64,000 nt of DNA from Dryococelus australis (Eukaryota > Arthropoda > Insecta > Phasmatodea > Phasmatidae): contig CM057006.1 in the NCBI GenBank assembly GCA_029891345.1, positions 46,071,556 to 46,135,555 on the forward strand, in the 5' to 3' direction. Within the stretch, counting starts at the first letter, position 1; each line of letters starts with the position of its first letter. Below the pieces are notes generated by a model, which worked only from the letters and a program-made list of their open reading frames with translations, made no database searches and was not told where the DNA came from. Positions 1-10,714 of the stretch are shown here, piece by piece. The position numbers and the translations under genes were made by a program.

Positions 1-387
1 CTGTCCAACGCTCCAATGTGCGTCATTCTGAAGCCAGTGAAATACAAAAGCTATGAAATACTTCGAGAAATTGTAGTGGAAGGAATGTTCGATGACGACA
101 GACTATTTTCGAATAAGTTTTAAAACTTTGAACATATATCATAGTACATTCATCCCGCATCCTCTGATCGCGTGTTTAGAATGTTTTACTTTAGGCTACA
201 TTGGGAGTGCTCGACAGCCTTTCTGTTGCCGAACTATTTCTATCGTACCAAGACATTTTGGAACTATCGGAAACAGTCATAGTAGTCAAAATTCATAACT
301 ATAAACCTATCCACATCCAGGCTGGTCGCAATCTGTGGATCCGGTCAAGCCTTTATATACTCAACGCAGGAAAAAAAAACACATACA

Positions 388-434
<47 letters not shown>

Positions 435-2028
435 CATATATGTGAAACAACAAACTGGCACCACCTACTTAAAGAAGTGTACAGACATTCCTTATATAAA
501 ACTAGATAGAACACACCAGCAATAATTTGAAATCTAATGTACGCGTCAGAAACGCAGGTAGGGCACAGGGGCACTGAGTGCGGCAACCAAAGCAGTTCAA
601 ACGACCAACTACGATGGAGCTGCTACGAGACAGGAAACGGAATACCACAACGCAGCAGGAAATAGTCACTGCTAAGGGGGTTAGAGGGGGAGAGGGAGAG
701 AGGCCATCATGCAAACACAACACTGGCAAAGAGAGGAAATAGCTGTTACCGACATAGCTGCTAACTGGAGGGTGTGCGAGTGAATTCTCAACATGCAGAT
801 CGTCCCTCCATCGGACACCGGCCAACCCTTAAGGTGATATTTCACTTTTTTTAAATTTCGTTATCTGAAGGAGCTTTCGAAAAGCGCCTCAGTTAAGGTA
901 TTAGTTGTCAAATCATTATAGTTTTCAAAACATAATACTCAAAAGTCTTAATTTCCCGAATTCTGCAGCATACCTGGCTCTGCTCCCAGATGTTTTTTCC
1001 CCAATAAAATTGCATTTAACGCACTCTGTATGCCGTGCAGAACATACTGATTCAGTATAAATGCGATCTATAAACAGGGTCATACTTGTAATTATATTAT
1101 TTTTGTTCATCCAAGCTAAACTGTTACCATTAATTTAATAAATAGTTTAAACCACAAACTGCAGAGGATAAGTTGTTTTTTGTTCATTTCGTAGCTTGTA
1201 ACACAAATGCAGTACTGCACGCTTAGACTCTATAATTCACTTTGAACCTGCCTATAACAATCTTGTGTCGGAATTTGAATGTTATATTTTAAAACTATAA
1301 TGATTCCACAATTAACTGCATTAAGGGAGCATTTTTCAAAATCTCTCTCAGATAAACAAATTAAAAAGAGAGAAATATTACAGTAACTGCTCACTGCAAA
1401 GCCAACACAACACACACTATACAACACCATATACACAGAGCCAAAACATTTTGCTTCGGCTGACACAGAAAGGTTAGCTAACTTCGGAACAGAAATGAAC
1501 GCCAACATTCCGATAAAACACAATTTATCTCACCATCGTTCTCAAGATGCTAATATAATTATCACTTAGTTGTGAAATGAAATAATAGTCTAAAATGAAC
1601 GAAAATAACTTTTCCCAAAAATTAGTAAACCTAATTATGGGAATTTGAAATGTACATTTTTTTCAAACAAAATGCTAGGCTACAGGCCAAAGCTCTTTTT
1701 CGTATTATAATCCACGAAGCATATTTCCAGGAAATATGCGCTTTGCATGCATCACAATTTCAACCTTTAGATAAAATTTATAGCCGTGGCCAGGCTGAGC
1801 CATATTATTTGTCAAATGTTTTATAATTTATCAAGTTAAACAATTCTTTGGCTCAAAACAGTCTCAAAACGTAGAGGAAAAATCAACTCTTAAAAAGTTT
1901 TAAAATGCACTTCGGAGTTTCATCTCAACAGTCACTATTGCACAATTTCACCACGAACGTTCACTGACCAAGCAATTATTTGTCGACACTGATGACAGGT
2001 GGGAATTAAACATTAGAGTATATTCATA
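1..2028. other. AT-rich stretch without recognisable gene
   Basis: No reading frame here resembles a known family; the frames present are short and overlap on both strands. Positions about 540-830 are more GC-rich than the rest and contain a purine-rich run (about 675-705), possibly a remnant of an older unique sequence. I see no promoter, splice or tRNA signal that I would defend. Confidence 0.6.
388..440. repeat. (TA)n microsatellite
   Basis: Nearly pure TA dinucleotide run with one interruption near its start. It creates spurious Ile-Tyr reading frames on both strands. Confidence 0.95.
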
Positions 2029-2151
2029 AAAGCTGTTCACGATAATTTGGGCACTTTCGAAATCTACCTTAGAAAAGAAAAAAGTCAATGCTCCCTCATG
2101 CATATATTTCAATCGGGCGCACTGCGTGATATGTACCTAGCAAAGTTTGTA

Positions 2152-2369
2152 CAGACCGCTCACGGTAAAGTTAGCACTTTTTGAAGCAGTTTCATAAATA
2201 CATTTCATTGTGGCCTCGGGCTCTTGGTTTTGGGTATGGTGAATGTATACACTGTGGTTACAACTCACATGGCAGGGTTTACATTAAAAAGTGGGGGAAG
2301 GATATAAACCGGTTGAAAGCAAAAAGTAACTAAGGCTTCAAAAGTGCTCACTTTACCGTGAACGACGTA
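2152..2369 (-). mobile_element. MITE, family alpha, nested in family gamma
   Basis: About 218 bp bounded by inverted ends related to CGCTCACGGTAAAGTTAGCA and GTGCTCACTTTACCGTGAAC. The interior is the reverse complement of the alpha copies at 3168-3399, 12707-12934 and 18394-18628. It lies inside the gamma element and is joined on its right to GC-rich DNA. Confidence 0.8.
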
Positions 2370-2518
2370 TAGTTAACCGCGAACAGGCCATATGCGTTAG
2401 TTCGCAGAAAGCGTGATTGGTGTATGCGTGGCGTGTTGAAGTGCCTTAACGCTGTAATCTCTCCCGAGGGAGATGGGGGTTGACCAGATACGGCGCGGGA
2501 AGGCAGGAAGGCAGGCTA
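2370..2518. mobile_element. GC-rich passenger DNA joined to the alpha MITE
   Basis: This block is the reverse complement of about 12561-12706, with the same neighbouring alpha MITE at both sites. Here the match stops abruptly at GGAAGGCAGGC, immediately followed by TATA and the resumed gamma element. MITE plus passenger therefore look like one inserted unit with TA on both sides. Whether it moved as a unit or arose by recombination is not settled. Confidence 0.65.
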
Positions 2519-2735
2519 TAACGACGAAGAGAACGTAGTTCCATATTTTAACGCCGTGCCGGAGTGTAAAAATGAGCAGATTTGTAACATCTTTACTTTT
2601 GTAATCATTGCAAAGTTTCACCTTACCGATGCGCGAATAAAGTGATGAGGCCAATGGCAATGCTAATACACAAAGTGCATACAAGTAGATCTTAAGCAGG
2701 GCTTTCAAAAGAGCTCATTTACCATGAACAACCTA

Positions 2736-3167
2736 CATCTGAAGTCGTGCATGCCGCCCTAACAGTAGAATATTACACGGAAAGCTGTAACACCTTAAAA
2801 TTTTCATTGGCGGGAGTAAAACAATTAGCCTATTCTTTTGCCCCCTTCCCGGACCATTTTGGCCACGAACATTCACTTGACAAGTTGTAAAGAGCAAAGT
2901 TTAGGGGGAGAGGAGGGGAAAGAAGCGGTACCACCTGTAGGCTGATGACAGACGACGGCCCGACAAAAGCGAAGCCTATTACATCTCCATTTCGAGAAGT
3001 GACCCACTGCCAACTTAGGAGAGAATCGGGAGAGTCTATTTAAGGTGGCGCCAGGCAACTACGTCGACGCAGTTCCACGCCGACAAGACATCCTTATGGG
3101 CGACAGGAAGCAGCGTGGAGCTCTCCGCCACTTCGCGAGACGCCAGGCGCGTGCGTGAATGGCGGTA
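2736..3167. other. Spacer between MITEs
   Basis: Moderately GC-rich in its second half (about 2930-3165). No gene, tRNA or repeat match was found within the window. Confidence 0.5.
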
Positions 3168-3399
3168 TAGACTGTTCACGGTAAAGTGAGCACTTTTTAA
3201 AGACCATTCTCAACTTTTCACATTCACCCAATTTCCCTGCTGCTTTTTACTATAAATATTGCAATGTGACCAATAAACAGTGTATATATTTCACCATTCT
3301 CAAAAGTTAGGGCCTAAGGTTGCAATAAGATACATTTATTTGTGGTTAATACTTGTTGGGAGGGCCTTAAAAAGTGCTCACTTTACCATGAATAGCTTA
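3168..3399 (+). mobile_element. MITE, family alpha
   Basis: This is one of the best-preserved copies, about 232 bp. The left end reads TAGACTGTTCACGGTAAAG and the right end GTGCTCACTTTACCATGAAT. It is flanked by TATA on both sides, consistent with TA target duplication. The interior contains CAATAAACAGTGTATAT, which also occurs in other alpha copies. Confidence 0.85.
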
Positions 3400-4321
3400 T
3401 ACTTCAATGAACTGACGCCGTCTTCAAATCGCTACTCGCAGTTAAAATGACCACGTGATTAATCACAACCAATGCAAATAAATAATTTCCGTTTGACCAC
3501 AACTTTTGAAACTTACAATTTACCAATGCACAGCCTACAGTGTCTCGACTGAATGTTTGATCAATATAACACAAAATATATTTAATAAATTCTATACAAT
3601 AAATATACATTGTTCTCAAAAAAAAAAAAGGGCCGTATTTAGAAAAGTAAAAACAAAACACACATTGGACCCTATCTAGATTCGAGACTAATAATGAGTT
3701 ATGGACACCTATTAAGAAACACTAAAAGACAACTGTTTTTCTGTAACTAGTAAGAGGCTTAGTTAGGCCTATAGAAAATGTTTGGCAAAATTCCCTGGCA
3801 TTTAAGGCGTCGTTTTAGTTTTCCCACTTGGCACTTATAAGCCATATATGTCATACTACAATTGTATTATATTTAAATGCATATCTATACGTCGCCACTT
3901 CTCATGCATTCTGAATACAAAAATTCGTTAATGAAAAGCAATACATCCCTTGACTACAGTTTACAGCAATAGTTCTTGACCAGTGGTCCGCGGCAAGGTC
4001 CTATGCCGCTCACAAAACTTTCTACTATCGGTTTTCACCGATGCCTTTTTTTTCACAAATGTTAATTATGCAGTTATTGCTGCGGTAAGTGATTTGTCCA
4101 GTTCTTTTTATAAAACATTATTACTTCTAAACGAGTTGTTAAAATTATTCATACATTTTGGTACTGTATGGAAGTGGGGAGGTATATAGACGGTCAGTGC
4201 TATGTTGATATCGCCACGCTGTGGTCAGTGGTAAAGTATGAGAACCACTAGTTTAGAGCACGTTAAAAATATCTTCCGAACAAGACGTCTTTAGGCCTTT
4301 AATTTCCGCAACAGTGTGATT
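3400..4321. other. AT-rich spacer
   Basis: Contains an A-run (about 3619-3630) and short chance frames only. No repeat shared with the rest of the window was recognised. Confidence 0.5.
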
Positions 4322-4573
4322 AAACCACCGTCCAATCGGTAACGAGTGAGTGAAGAGGTCTTGAGAGCCGAACAGGACGATTGAGGTGAGCATGGAGCAG
4401 CGCCGGAATGAAGGGGCGGGGAAAACGGGAGATCCCCGAGAAAACCCGCCAACCAACGGCATCGTCCGGCACGATTCCCACATGCGAAAATCTGGAGTGA
4501 CCCGGCCGAGGATTGAAACCGGATCACCTTGGTGGGAGTCGAGCAGGCTAACCGCTCATCCACCGTGGCCCCC
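4322..4573 (-). mobile_element. tRNA-derived SINE (SINE family 1)
   Basis: On the minus strand the head carries an A-box-like TGGATGAGCGGTTAGC (complement of about 4547-4562) and a B-box GGTTTCAATCC (complement of 4510-4520), the internal RNA polymerase III promoter arrangement of tRNA genes. A body shared with the copies at 4862-5120 and 14675-14930 follows, including GTGGGAATCG and GGTTTTCTCGGGGATC. The head does not fold as an obvious functional tRNA, and the shared body shows a SINE. It is non-coding and would depend on LINE machinery. Confidence 0.8.
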
Positions 4574-4861
4574 AACTGCCGTAATGTAATTCTAAATATA
4601 TTCTGTACTCTTCACAGCGAAGATTTATTGTCATTTGGAGAACTTCAATTAGGTAATAAAATACAAAGATAGATTTATACGCAATGCAAGAAAAGCCAAC
4701 GAAAAGCCACGGTGCACTGAGTTTTTTTTTGAGGAAATGAAGTAAGCACATTCTCGCCAGAGCTGAGAACTGCGCTACCATTTAAGGAGCAGACACGCGT
4801 AACCACAATTCTCACAAGAGAACCTCGACTAACTACCCCGCTCCCCCTCAATCTAACGCAC

Positions 4862-5120
4862 TCGCACATCCAGGATTGGAGTGGAATGGATAGTCTTGGG
4901 AGTATCTAACAGCGAGGTGTTGAGAGCCAATGAGGGCGAAGCTAGGTGGATTACGGAGAAGCACCGGAACGAATGCAACAGCGAAAGAAGATAGATCCTC
5001 GACAATAAAACTGCCGGCCAGCGGCACCGACCCCGCAAGATTCCCACACGCGACAATCCCGGAGCAACTCCGCCGGCAATACAACCAGGTTCGCCTTGGG
5101 AGGAGATCGCTCCAGCACCA
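4862..5120 (-). mobile_element. SINE family 1, diverged copy
   Basis: The minus strand shares the body of the 4322-4573 copy, with GTGTGGGAATCTTGC and GCTCTCAACACCTCG at matching places. The B-box region (complement of about 5069-5091) is decayed. It lies about 290 bp from the first copy in the same orientation. Confidence 0.7.
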
Positions 5121-5575
5121 CACAACAAAACAATTTAGAAAAACATTATAACTGTGTGTGATCCGCCTAGAAAATCTCACAACTTAAAGTACCATGACCG
5201 AAATAACTTTATATTAAATTTGTTGCCTAAAAACATAACCTGAACCAATAGTGCACTGTAAAAAAAAAAAAAAAAAAATTCGACACACACCACCATTCTA
5301 GCGCACTCAACAAGCAGGGGCTAGGACGAGATTTTCTTATATAAAAAAGTGTTCTGTGATTATTGCTGACACGCACACAGGTCTTTTTCCTTCCAGAGAA
5401 AATTGCGATTCGTAGATTGTGAATCAAAATGTTAAAACATTCCCCTTTAAAAAAACTTACGGCGAGGGTTAACTAAACACGTTTAAAAAATAAGACTTTT
5501 GTTACAAAGTTATGCAACTATAAAATATTACAGGAATATAAAGAAAAAGTATCATGCAGGCCAAGTTTTCTTTTA
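5121..5575. other. Spacer with A-run
   Basis: Contains a homopolymeric A-run (about 5260-5278). No gene or shared repeat was recognised. Confidence 0.5.
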
Positions 5576-5813
5576 TAGGCTGTTCACGATAAAGTGAACA
5601 TGATTTAAGGCCCACCTTACAGCCATTGATCACTAATGAATACATTTTATTGTTGCTTTAGGCTTTAACTTTTGAGAATGGTGAAAAGTATACGCTATGT
5701 TCATTAGTCATACGGCAAAGTTTATATTAAAACGCGGCAAAAAGATTCGAATCGGCCCAAAGGAAAAATTTATCAGGGCCTTAAAAAGTGCCCACTTTAC
5801 CGCGAACAGTTTA
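5576..5813 (-). mobile_element. MITE, family alpha
   Basis: About 238 bp with ends GGCTGTTCACGATAAAGTGA and GTGCCCACTTTACCGCGAAC, flanked by TATA. The interior aligns in reverse orientation with the copy at 3168-3399, sharing TTTTGAGAATGGTGAAAAGT. Confidence 0.85.
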
Positions 5814-7205
5814 TAGGATAAAATGCCCCGACTTCCGAGAGGAGACTTGTCAGCCGCATGACGTCACACCCTGGGTTGCGCAAGCCACAGGGCGAGGAGA
5901 AGTCTCGCGTGTAGACAAGGAAGGAATGGTATCTGGGCGGCACTTTACGACGATAGTAAAGCCGAGCCTGCAGATCAATAAAACAACACCCGCCCTCGGA
6001 TAAAACACAGGCGGGCCGAGTCTAGTCGGTGTTGGTCTAGTCCCCCAACTGACAGAAGCCGTATCACGTCTCCTCGCACAACTGCTTTAACCTTCGCAGA
6101 TAACCTTCCATGCAGACAGATAACTGCCTGACAGGTTATTTCCGCCATCTGTCAATACACCGTGCTTCCGACCATTTATATAGAGGTGAAAGAGAGAAAG
6201 AGGGGGGGGGGGGGGGATAAACGCGCAAGTACTGCCATGACTTTACGCAGTCAAAAACTTTAGCATCTGACTACGTTTATATTCTTGTGCTGATATCGTC
6301 AATACGCACATAAAAGTAGAGTCAAAGTAATTAAAAATGGGGTTTGCCATTTCCGTAACAATGTGAATCTTTCTTGTCACGCACATCAATAGATATCGCC
6401 CACAAACGTAAAATACGCAGCAGTTTAATTTCAAACTATATACAGTATCAAAAAAACGCACTGATCTACTTATCCATTTTTTTCGTTTACTATTTCATTT
6501 ATTTAGAGAAGACAATTTTACCAGGAGCTTAGCTGAATACGCTGAAATGAAATTCGTCTCGTGGTAAAACAAATACGAGTAAATTTTTTTTAAAGATACC
6601 CCTGTCAAAAATAAAAACGCGCATGCGCGTGATTTCATATTGTGCATTATGCAGTTGAGACATTGTTTTTCATAGCAAAATTATAATATATCCAGAATAA
6701 CATAAAAAAACTGATCTTCCCAACGTGTATCATAAGTAACCTTTGCAATGGTAAATTATGTTCGTGACGCTCGATCGACGCATAAAAAGCGTGAGGTTCC
6801 ACAGAAGAGGCTCAATAGCGCCACTGCCCTCACAAGAGCGATGTGCTTGCACACTACACCAATAAACAGCACCCTCTTCTCCACTAATAAAGAATGATAG
6901 CCAACCTTCTTCCCGTAGCATTTCTAATTGATGCATGAATAATTTTGAATTCTTTCCTGTCGGCTGGGTTGTTACGTTGTCTGCGCCGGTTTTCTCCAGT
7001 CTCTCCTAAGTTATAGTTTTGGCTATAGGTACACTTACGGAGGTAGTCACGCCCCCAATTGATGGCCATGGCTGCGCAATCCCTCTCTGCCACGATACAA
7101 GTCTCCTTGGATGGGTTCGCCCTGAGACGCAATTAGCTCCCGCCCTATCTTCTGTATACACTTAACGCCTAGTAATAAGGTAGCTTATTGCAATGACAGA
7201 AGAAT
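5814..7205. other. Mixed spacer, no gene seen
   Basis: The first 250 bp are GC-rich and contain TGACGTCA-like text but no recognisable frame. A purine run ends in a G-tract (about 6203-6217). A perfect 14-bp palindrome, ACGCGCATGCGCGT, lies at 6617-6630. The remainder is AT-rich with only chance frames. Confidence 0.5.
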
Positions 7206-7251
7206 ACACAGAAAGGTTTTCAAAAGTGCTCACTTTACCGTGAACAGCCTA
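7206..7251. mobile_element. Solitary right end of a MITE
   Basis: CAAAAGTGCTCACTTTACCG followed by TGAACAGCCTA is a well-preserved right terminus, but no matching left end was found in the 700 bp upstream. It is probably a fragment of a beta or gamma element. Confidence 0.65.
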
Positions 7252-7498
7252 CACTAACATGTTTGGCAAGCGTGCAAACGCAAAACGTTTTAGCGCACAG
7301 CCTAATCCTGCCAAATCATCACATCGGGTCCTACGTCTTGGCTAGGAACTAATGCTGGCGAATGTTCCGCTGACGTGTTCTAATCCGTTGCCAACTACTT
7401 CCGACATCAACATTTTTTTAAACCATCCCAAGTTGTCTTACACGCAAGTTCCTGAACAGAAGAGGAAATGTATAATATTGAACTGCCTACCTTACATA

Positions 7499-7760
7499 AC
7501 AGACTGTTTATGGTAAACTGGGCACTTTTGAAATCCCTACTTGCATGCTCACTGTGTATTCATTCCGCCTTATGTAAAATTAACATTACCATGGGGCCTC
7601 ATCACTTTACTCATGCGTCGGTCATGCGAAACTGAAAATATTATAAAAGTTAATATTCTACAAGTCTGCCCCTCTTTACACTTCGATGCATTTACTAATA
7701 AAAAAATTAATGTTATTACAAAAGGTCACCTAACACTTAGTTCGACGTAAAGACATGAAA
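7499..7760 (+). mobile_element. MITE, family beta, right end decayed
   Basis: The left end reads AGACTGTTTATGGTAAACTG, followed by a beta interior shared with 9374-9718 and 21204-21335 (for example GTAAAATTAACAT and CATGCG). The right terminus is not recognisable, so the end coordinate is approximate. Confidence 0.6.
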
Positions 7761-7834
7761 CTACTATCTCTCCATCGCCATCAATTTTACTGGGCGCATG
7801 TTATTCAGCGCGCCCGTTAAAATATATACAGGTA

Positions 7835-8066
7835 TTGGCTAATAACGATAAAGTGAGCACTTTTGAAAGCCCGCTCATTTGTAATAAAGTCAATAAATCT
7901 ATCTTATTTTAGCCTTAGACGTAAACTCCAGAATGCGGTTAAATCAACACTGTTTATTACTTATAAGGCAATATTTAATTTAAAAAGTAGTTTTAAAAGC
8001 ATATAGGAGCAGTTACTTTCTTCTACGGTTGAAAAGTGCTCACCTTATAAACGTGAACAGCCTTTA
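7835..8066 (+). mobile_element. MITE, family epsilon
   Basis: About 232 bp, left end AACGATAAAGTGAGCACTTT and right end GTGCTCACCTTATAAACGTG. The interior matches 13335-13545 (GCCTTA then TAACTCC-like text and AACACTGT). Length equals family alpha but the interior differs. Confidence 0.7.
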
Positions 8067-8382
8067 CACACATTCACCACCTGAAAACATTCGCAAATAA
8101 AACGACGCACTGCGTTCCTGTGAATTTCGTCCATAGCGACACAAAACTGTCCAAGTGGGTTTGCAGTAAATTTAAGAATCCCCACGCTGACCCGAACCTC
8201 TACATTCCCTGCACTATTTGAAAGGCAGGGATCCCTTGGAATAAGGATATACTCGTTTGATAAAGGTGGCTGGAACCAGACAACTAGCTATCCTACACAA
8301 TTAAGTTTTAACCGAACGAAATAACAGTCGTTTCGCACGCAGAAACAACGGATAGTCCTGAAGGCTGCCGGACCCACAACTA
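8067..8382. other. Spacer between MITEs
   Basis: No gene or shared repeat was recognised. Confidence 0.5.
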
Positions 8383-8749
8383 TAGACCATTCACGGTTAC
8401 TTCCAACTTTGAGCTCTACTGCCAGATATATTCCTCCGCTTCATGCAAACAAAGCCTAACCGAGTATCTTAAATTACATCAGAGGGACAGTGTGCCGCAT
8501 TCGCGCGCACTCAGTGTAATGTTTTGAATAAGAACTATTTCTTACTAGGCATTGCCAACACATAGTTTATCCCTCATTTATTAATATTAATTGTAAGTTA
8601 AATATAATTTATAGATAAAATATAAGTAAAAGAGCAATTCAACCAAGAATAGAGTACTTTTGTTAAAGGGCATGTTTAGAAGACAACCCAATAAGTCATG
8701 AATGGGGTAATTTTAAAAATGTTTAGACTCAGAGACCTCGAACAGACTA
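8383..8749 (+). mobile_element. MITE, family delta
   Basis: About 367 bp with left end TAGACCATTCACGGTTACTT and a right end complementary to TAGTCTGTTCGAGGTC, flanked by TATA. The interior matches the copy at 20483-20824 (CATGCAAACAAAG, AGGGACAG, CCGCATTCG). Confidence 0.7.
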
Positions 8750-8794
8750 TAAAAGAGACGGAACGAGAATGTAAGAATGTCGCGAAGGAAAACC

Positions 8795-8972
8795 CCGACT
8801 AGGAATTCCAACTGCAAGCGACTCCACACAAAGTTAATAAGTTTACACAACACGTCATCGGGACTTTAGTCCATGCGAAACACCGACTAGGAATTCCAAC
8901 TGCAAGCGACTCCACACTAAGTTAATAAGTTTACACAACACGTCATCGGGACACTGAAGCCCATGCGAAACG
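8795..8972. repeat. Tandem duplication of an 88-bp unit
   Basis: Two adjacent copies begin with CCGACTAGGAATTCCAACTG at 8795 and 8883 and run on through GTTTACACAACACGTCATCG in each. They differ by a few substitutions, so the duplication is fairly recent. No reading frame is shared in a convincing way. Confidence 0.9.
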
Positions 8973-9033
8973 CGGCCACTTGATCTGCGAGCAGTGTCCA
9001 CGTTACATGGCGCCTGCATGAAATAACCAGGTA

Positions 9034-9231
9034 TAGACTGTTCACTGTAAAGTGAGTAATTCTGAGGCCCTAGCTTTCTCCTTCTAGCCATTATTTCTAT
9101 CCTTTAAACACAGTTTGTATATTTCACCGCACCCTGAAGTTAACGTATAAGACTAAAACAAAATATATCTATTGACTAATATACCAAATGAGACGGCTTT
9201 TAAATAAGTTCCCTTAACCGTGAGTAGACTA
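9034..9231 (+). mobile_element. MITE, family alpha, short form
   Basis: About 198 bp, left end AGACTGTTCACTGTAAAGTG and right end complementary to AGTCTACTCACGGTTAAGGG, flanked by TATA. It lacks part of the alpha interior. Confidence 0.8.
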
Positions 9232-9373
9232 TACTACCGGTTTACGAAGGACATCTGGAGCAACATTAACTTGTAAAAGAGCACCAAAAATTGCTATTCT
9301 GTTGGCATTATTCATTGAACGGGTCTGGAACTATACATTCCTAACAAATCGACGCTGAACGCAGGCGCCTGTA

Positions 9374-9501
9374 TGTTGTTCACGGTAAACTGAGTACTTT
9401 TGAAAGCCTGCTTGCATGCACGCTACATTCAATACCAACACTGCCAATGGCCTGATAACTTTGTTCCAGCGTCGATCAAGCGAATCTGTAAAATTATTAG
9501 A

Positions 9502-9551
<50 letters not shown>

Positions 9552-9718
9552 TACAAATTTGCTCACTCTTACACTAAGATGAACTAAAAAATAAAATGAT
9601 TTACATAACACTTATTTCAACGTAATGACAAGTTGGTGACAAAGGTGAGATATGTCGTGCATGGGATGATTTTCCAAAGGTTTGATTCAAAACGTGTGAA
9701 GAAACTGCGAATAAACTA
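9374..9718 (+). mobile_element. Chimeric MITE, beta left end with delta right end
   Basis: The left terminus GTTGTTCACGGTAAACTGAG and the following 100 bp are beta-like. The last 60 bp are delta-like: their complement reads TTCGCAGTTTCTTCACACG, close to the delta left end at 12982. A (TA)n tract sits in the middle. The two ends are only partly complementary, so this copy was probably joined from two families. Confidence 0.6.
9507..9545. repeat. (TA)n microsatellite inside a MITE
   Basis: A pure TA run. The related beta sequence near 13190-13210 has only a short ATATAT at this place, so the tract probably expanded within the element. Confidence 0.9.
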
Positions 9719-9730
9719 TACACAATGCTA

Positions 9731-9932
9731 TAGGCTGTCCACGGTAAAGTGAGCAATTTTGAGTCCCTAGCTCCTTTTCTCCTTACAGCCGTATTTTACA
9801 ATGCAACCACAATTTAAAAAAAAAAATACTGTCATATAAGTAAAACACAGTGTGTATATTCCACCGCACTCAGAAGTTAACGTCTAAGGCCAAAATAAAA
9901 TTTATTTATGGACCATTATTCCGTGCACTCGT
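9731..9932 (+). mobile_element. MITE, family alpha, right end missing
   Basis: The left end GGCTGTCCACGGTAAAGTGA and interior match 9034-9231 and 11624-11773 (CACCGCACTCAGAAGTTAAC). The right inverted repeat is absent. Confidence 0.7.
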
Positions 9933-10345
9933 TCGCGTAATAAAAAGGACAGCACTAACTGGGCATTCAGTTAACAAGCCTCCGGACGTGACGAGATCAA
10001 AAAAAAAAGTCACCTAGACACGAGCAGTGAACGCGTTAATAAGGTCACTGGACCGACCGCCACGCAACTGGGGCGGGACACGAAACAACAGCTGCTGTCC
10101 GGAGGAAGCTTTCGAAACCTGGCACAGACACCCAGAAACTGCGTACATGCCAAATCCCTCTGCCCCACGCAGCCGGATCAGAATCGTGTGGGGCAATAAA
10201 GAAGCAGGAAGACGTAAGCGCGCATTAATAACAGCGAGCTGAGACCGTACTAACGACCCTCGGCAGTTTCAGAGCGTGACAAAATCGTTGGCGCGGGAGA
10301 CGCGTTTTCCAGCAACTGGAGAGTCGTTGCGGAACAGTTTAACTA
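9933..10345. other. GC-richer spacer
   Basis: About 10010-10340 is distinctly GC-richer than its surroundings, with frames of 60-71 codons on both strands and no recognisable product. It may be unique DNA left between insertions. Confidence 0.5.
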
Positions 10346-10593
10346 TACGCTGTTCACGGTAAAGTGAGCACTTTGTAAGGTCCTGCTAATTTTTTTCCTT
10401 CAAATAAATTCTACCTTTCCGCTAACTGCTAAATATAAACACTGCAATATAACTAATAAACACAGTTAACACATTTCATCATACCACTCTCAAAAGTTAA
10501 CGTCTGAGACTGCAATAAAATATTTAATAAAGGTTAATACATTTTGGGAGGGACTTAAACTTAAAAAGTGCTCACTTCACCGTGAACAGTCTA
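10346..10593 (+). mobile_element. MITE, family alpha
   Basis: About 248 bp, left end CGCTGTTCACGGTAAAGTGA, right end GTGCTCACTTCACCGTGAAC, flanked by TATA. The interior aligns with 3168-3399, including GGGAGG and CTTAAAAAGTGCTC before the right end. Confidence 0.85.
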
Positions 10594-10714
10594 TATCCAG
10601 TTTTATGTGCGCAAAGAAGCTATAGATGCAGGAATTCGCATGGGGAAATTTACCCAGTACTGCTCTTGTGATGACTTGAAACACGAGGAAGGATCCAAAC
10701 ATACCGTTTCTGTA

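Larger units (their letters stand above)
2029..2735. mobile_element. MITE, family gamma, interrupted by another element
   Basis: The left end reads GCTGTTCACGATAATTTGGG and the right end is its inverted counterpart with CATGAACAACCTACA. The internal sequence aligns with the elements at 13991-14401 and 15651-16073, for example the AAGCAGGGCTTTCAAAAG segment just before the right end. A TA-flanked unit (2152-2518) splits it, so the element itself is about 340 bp. It codes for nothing and would depend on a transposase from elsewhere. The TA flanks suggest the Tc1/mariner-type superfamily, which is inference. Confidence 0.75.

Noticed and set aside
353..586. Frames with long Ile-Tyr runs at (TA)n tracts (also near 9429, 51549 and 51566)
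   Set aside because: They are direct products of TA microsatellites and occur on both strands.
3166..3401. MITE termini as CRISPR-like or regulatory repeats
   Set aside because: The repeats are inverted pairs flanking different interiors with TA borders, which is transposon structure rather than a spaced direct-repeat array.
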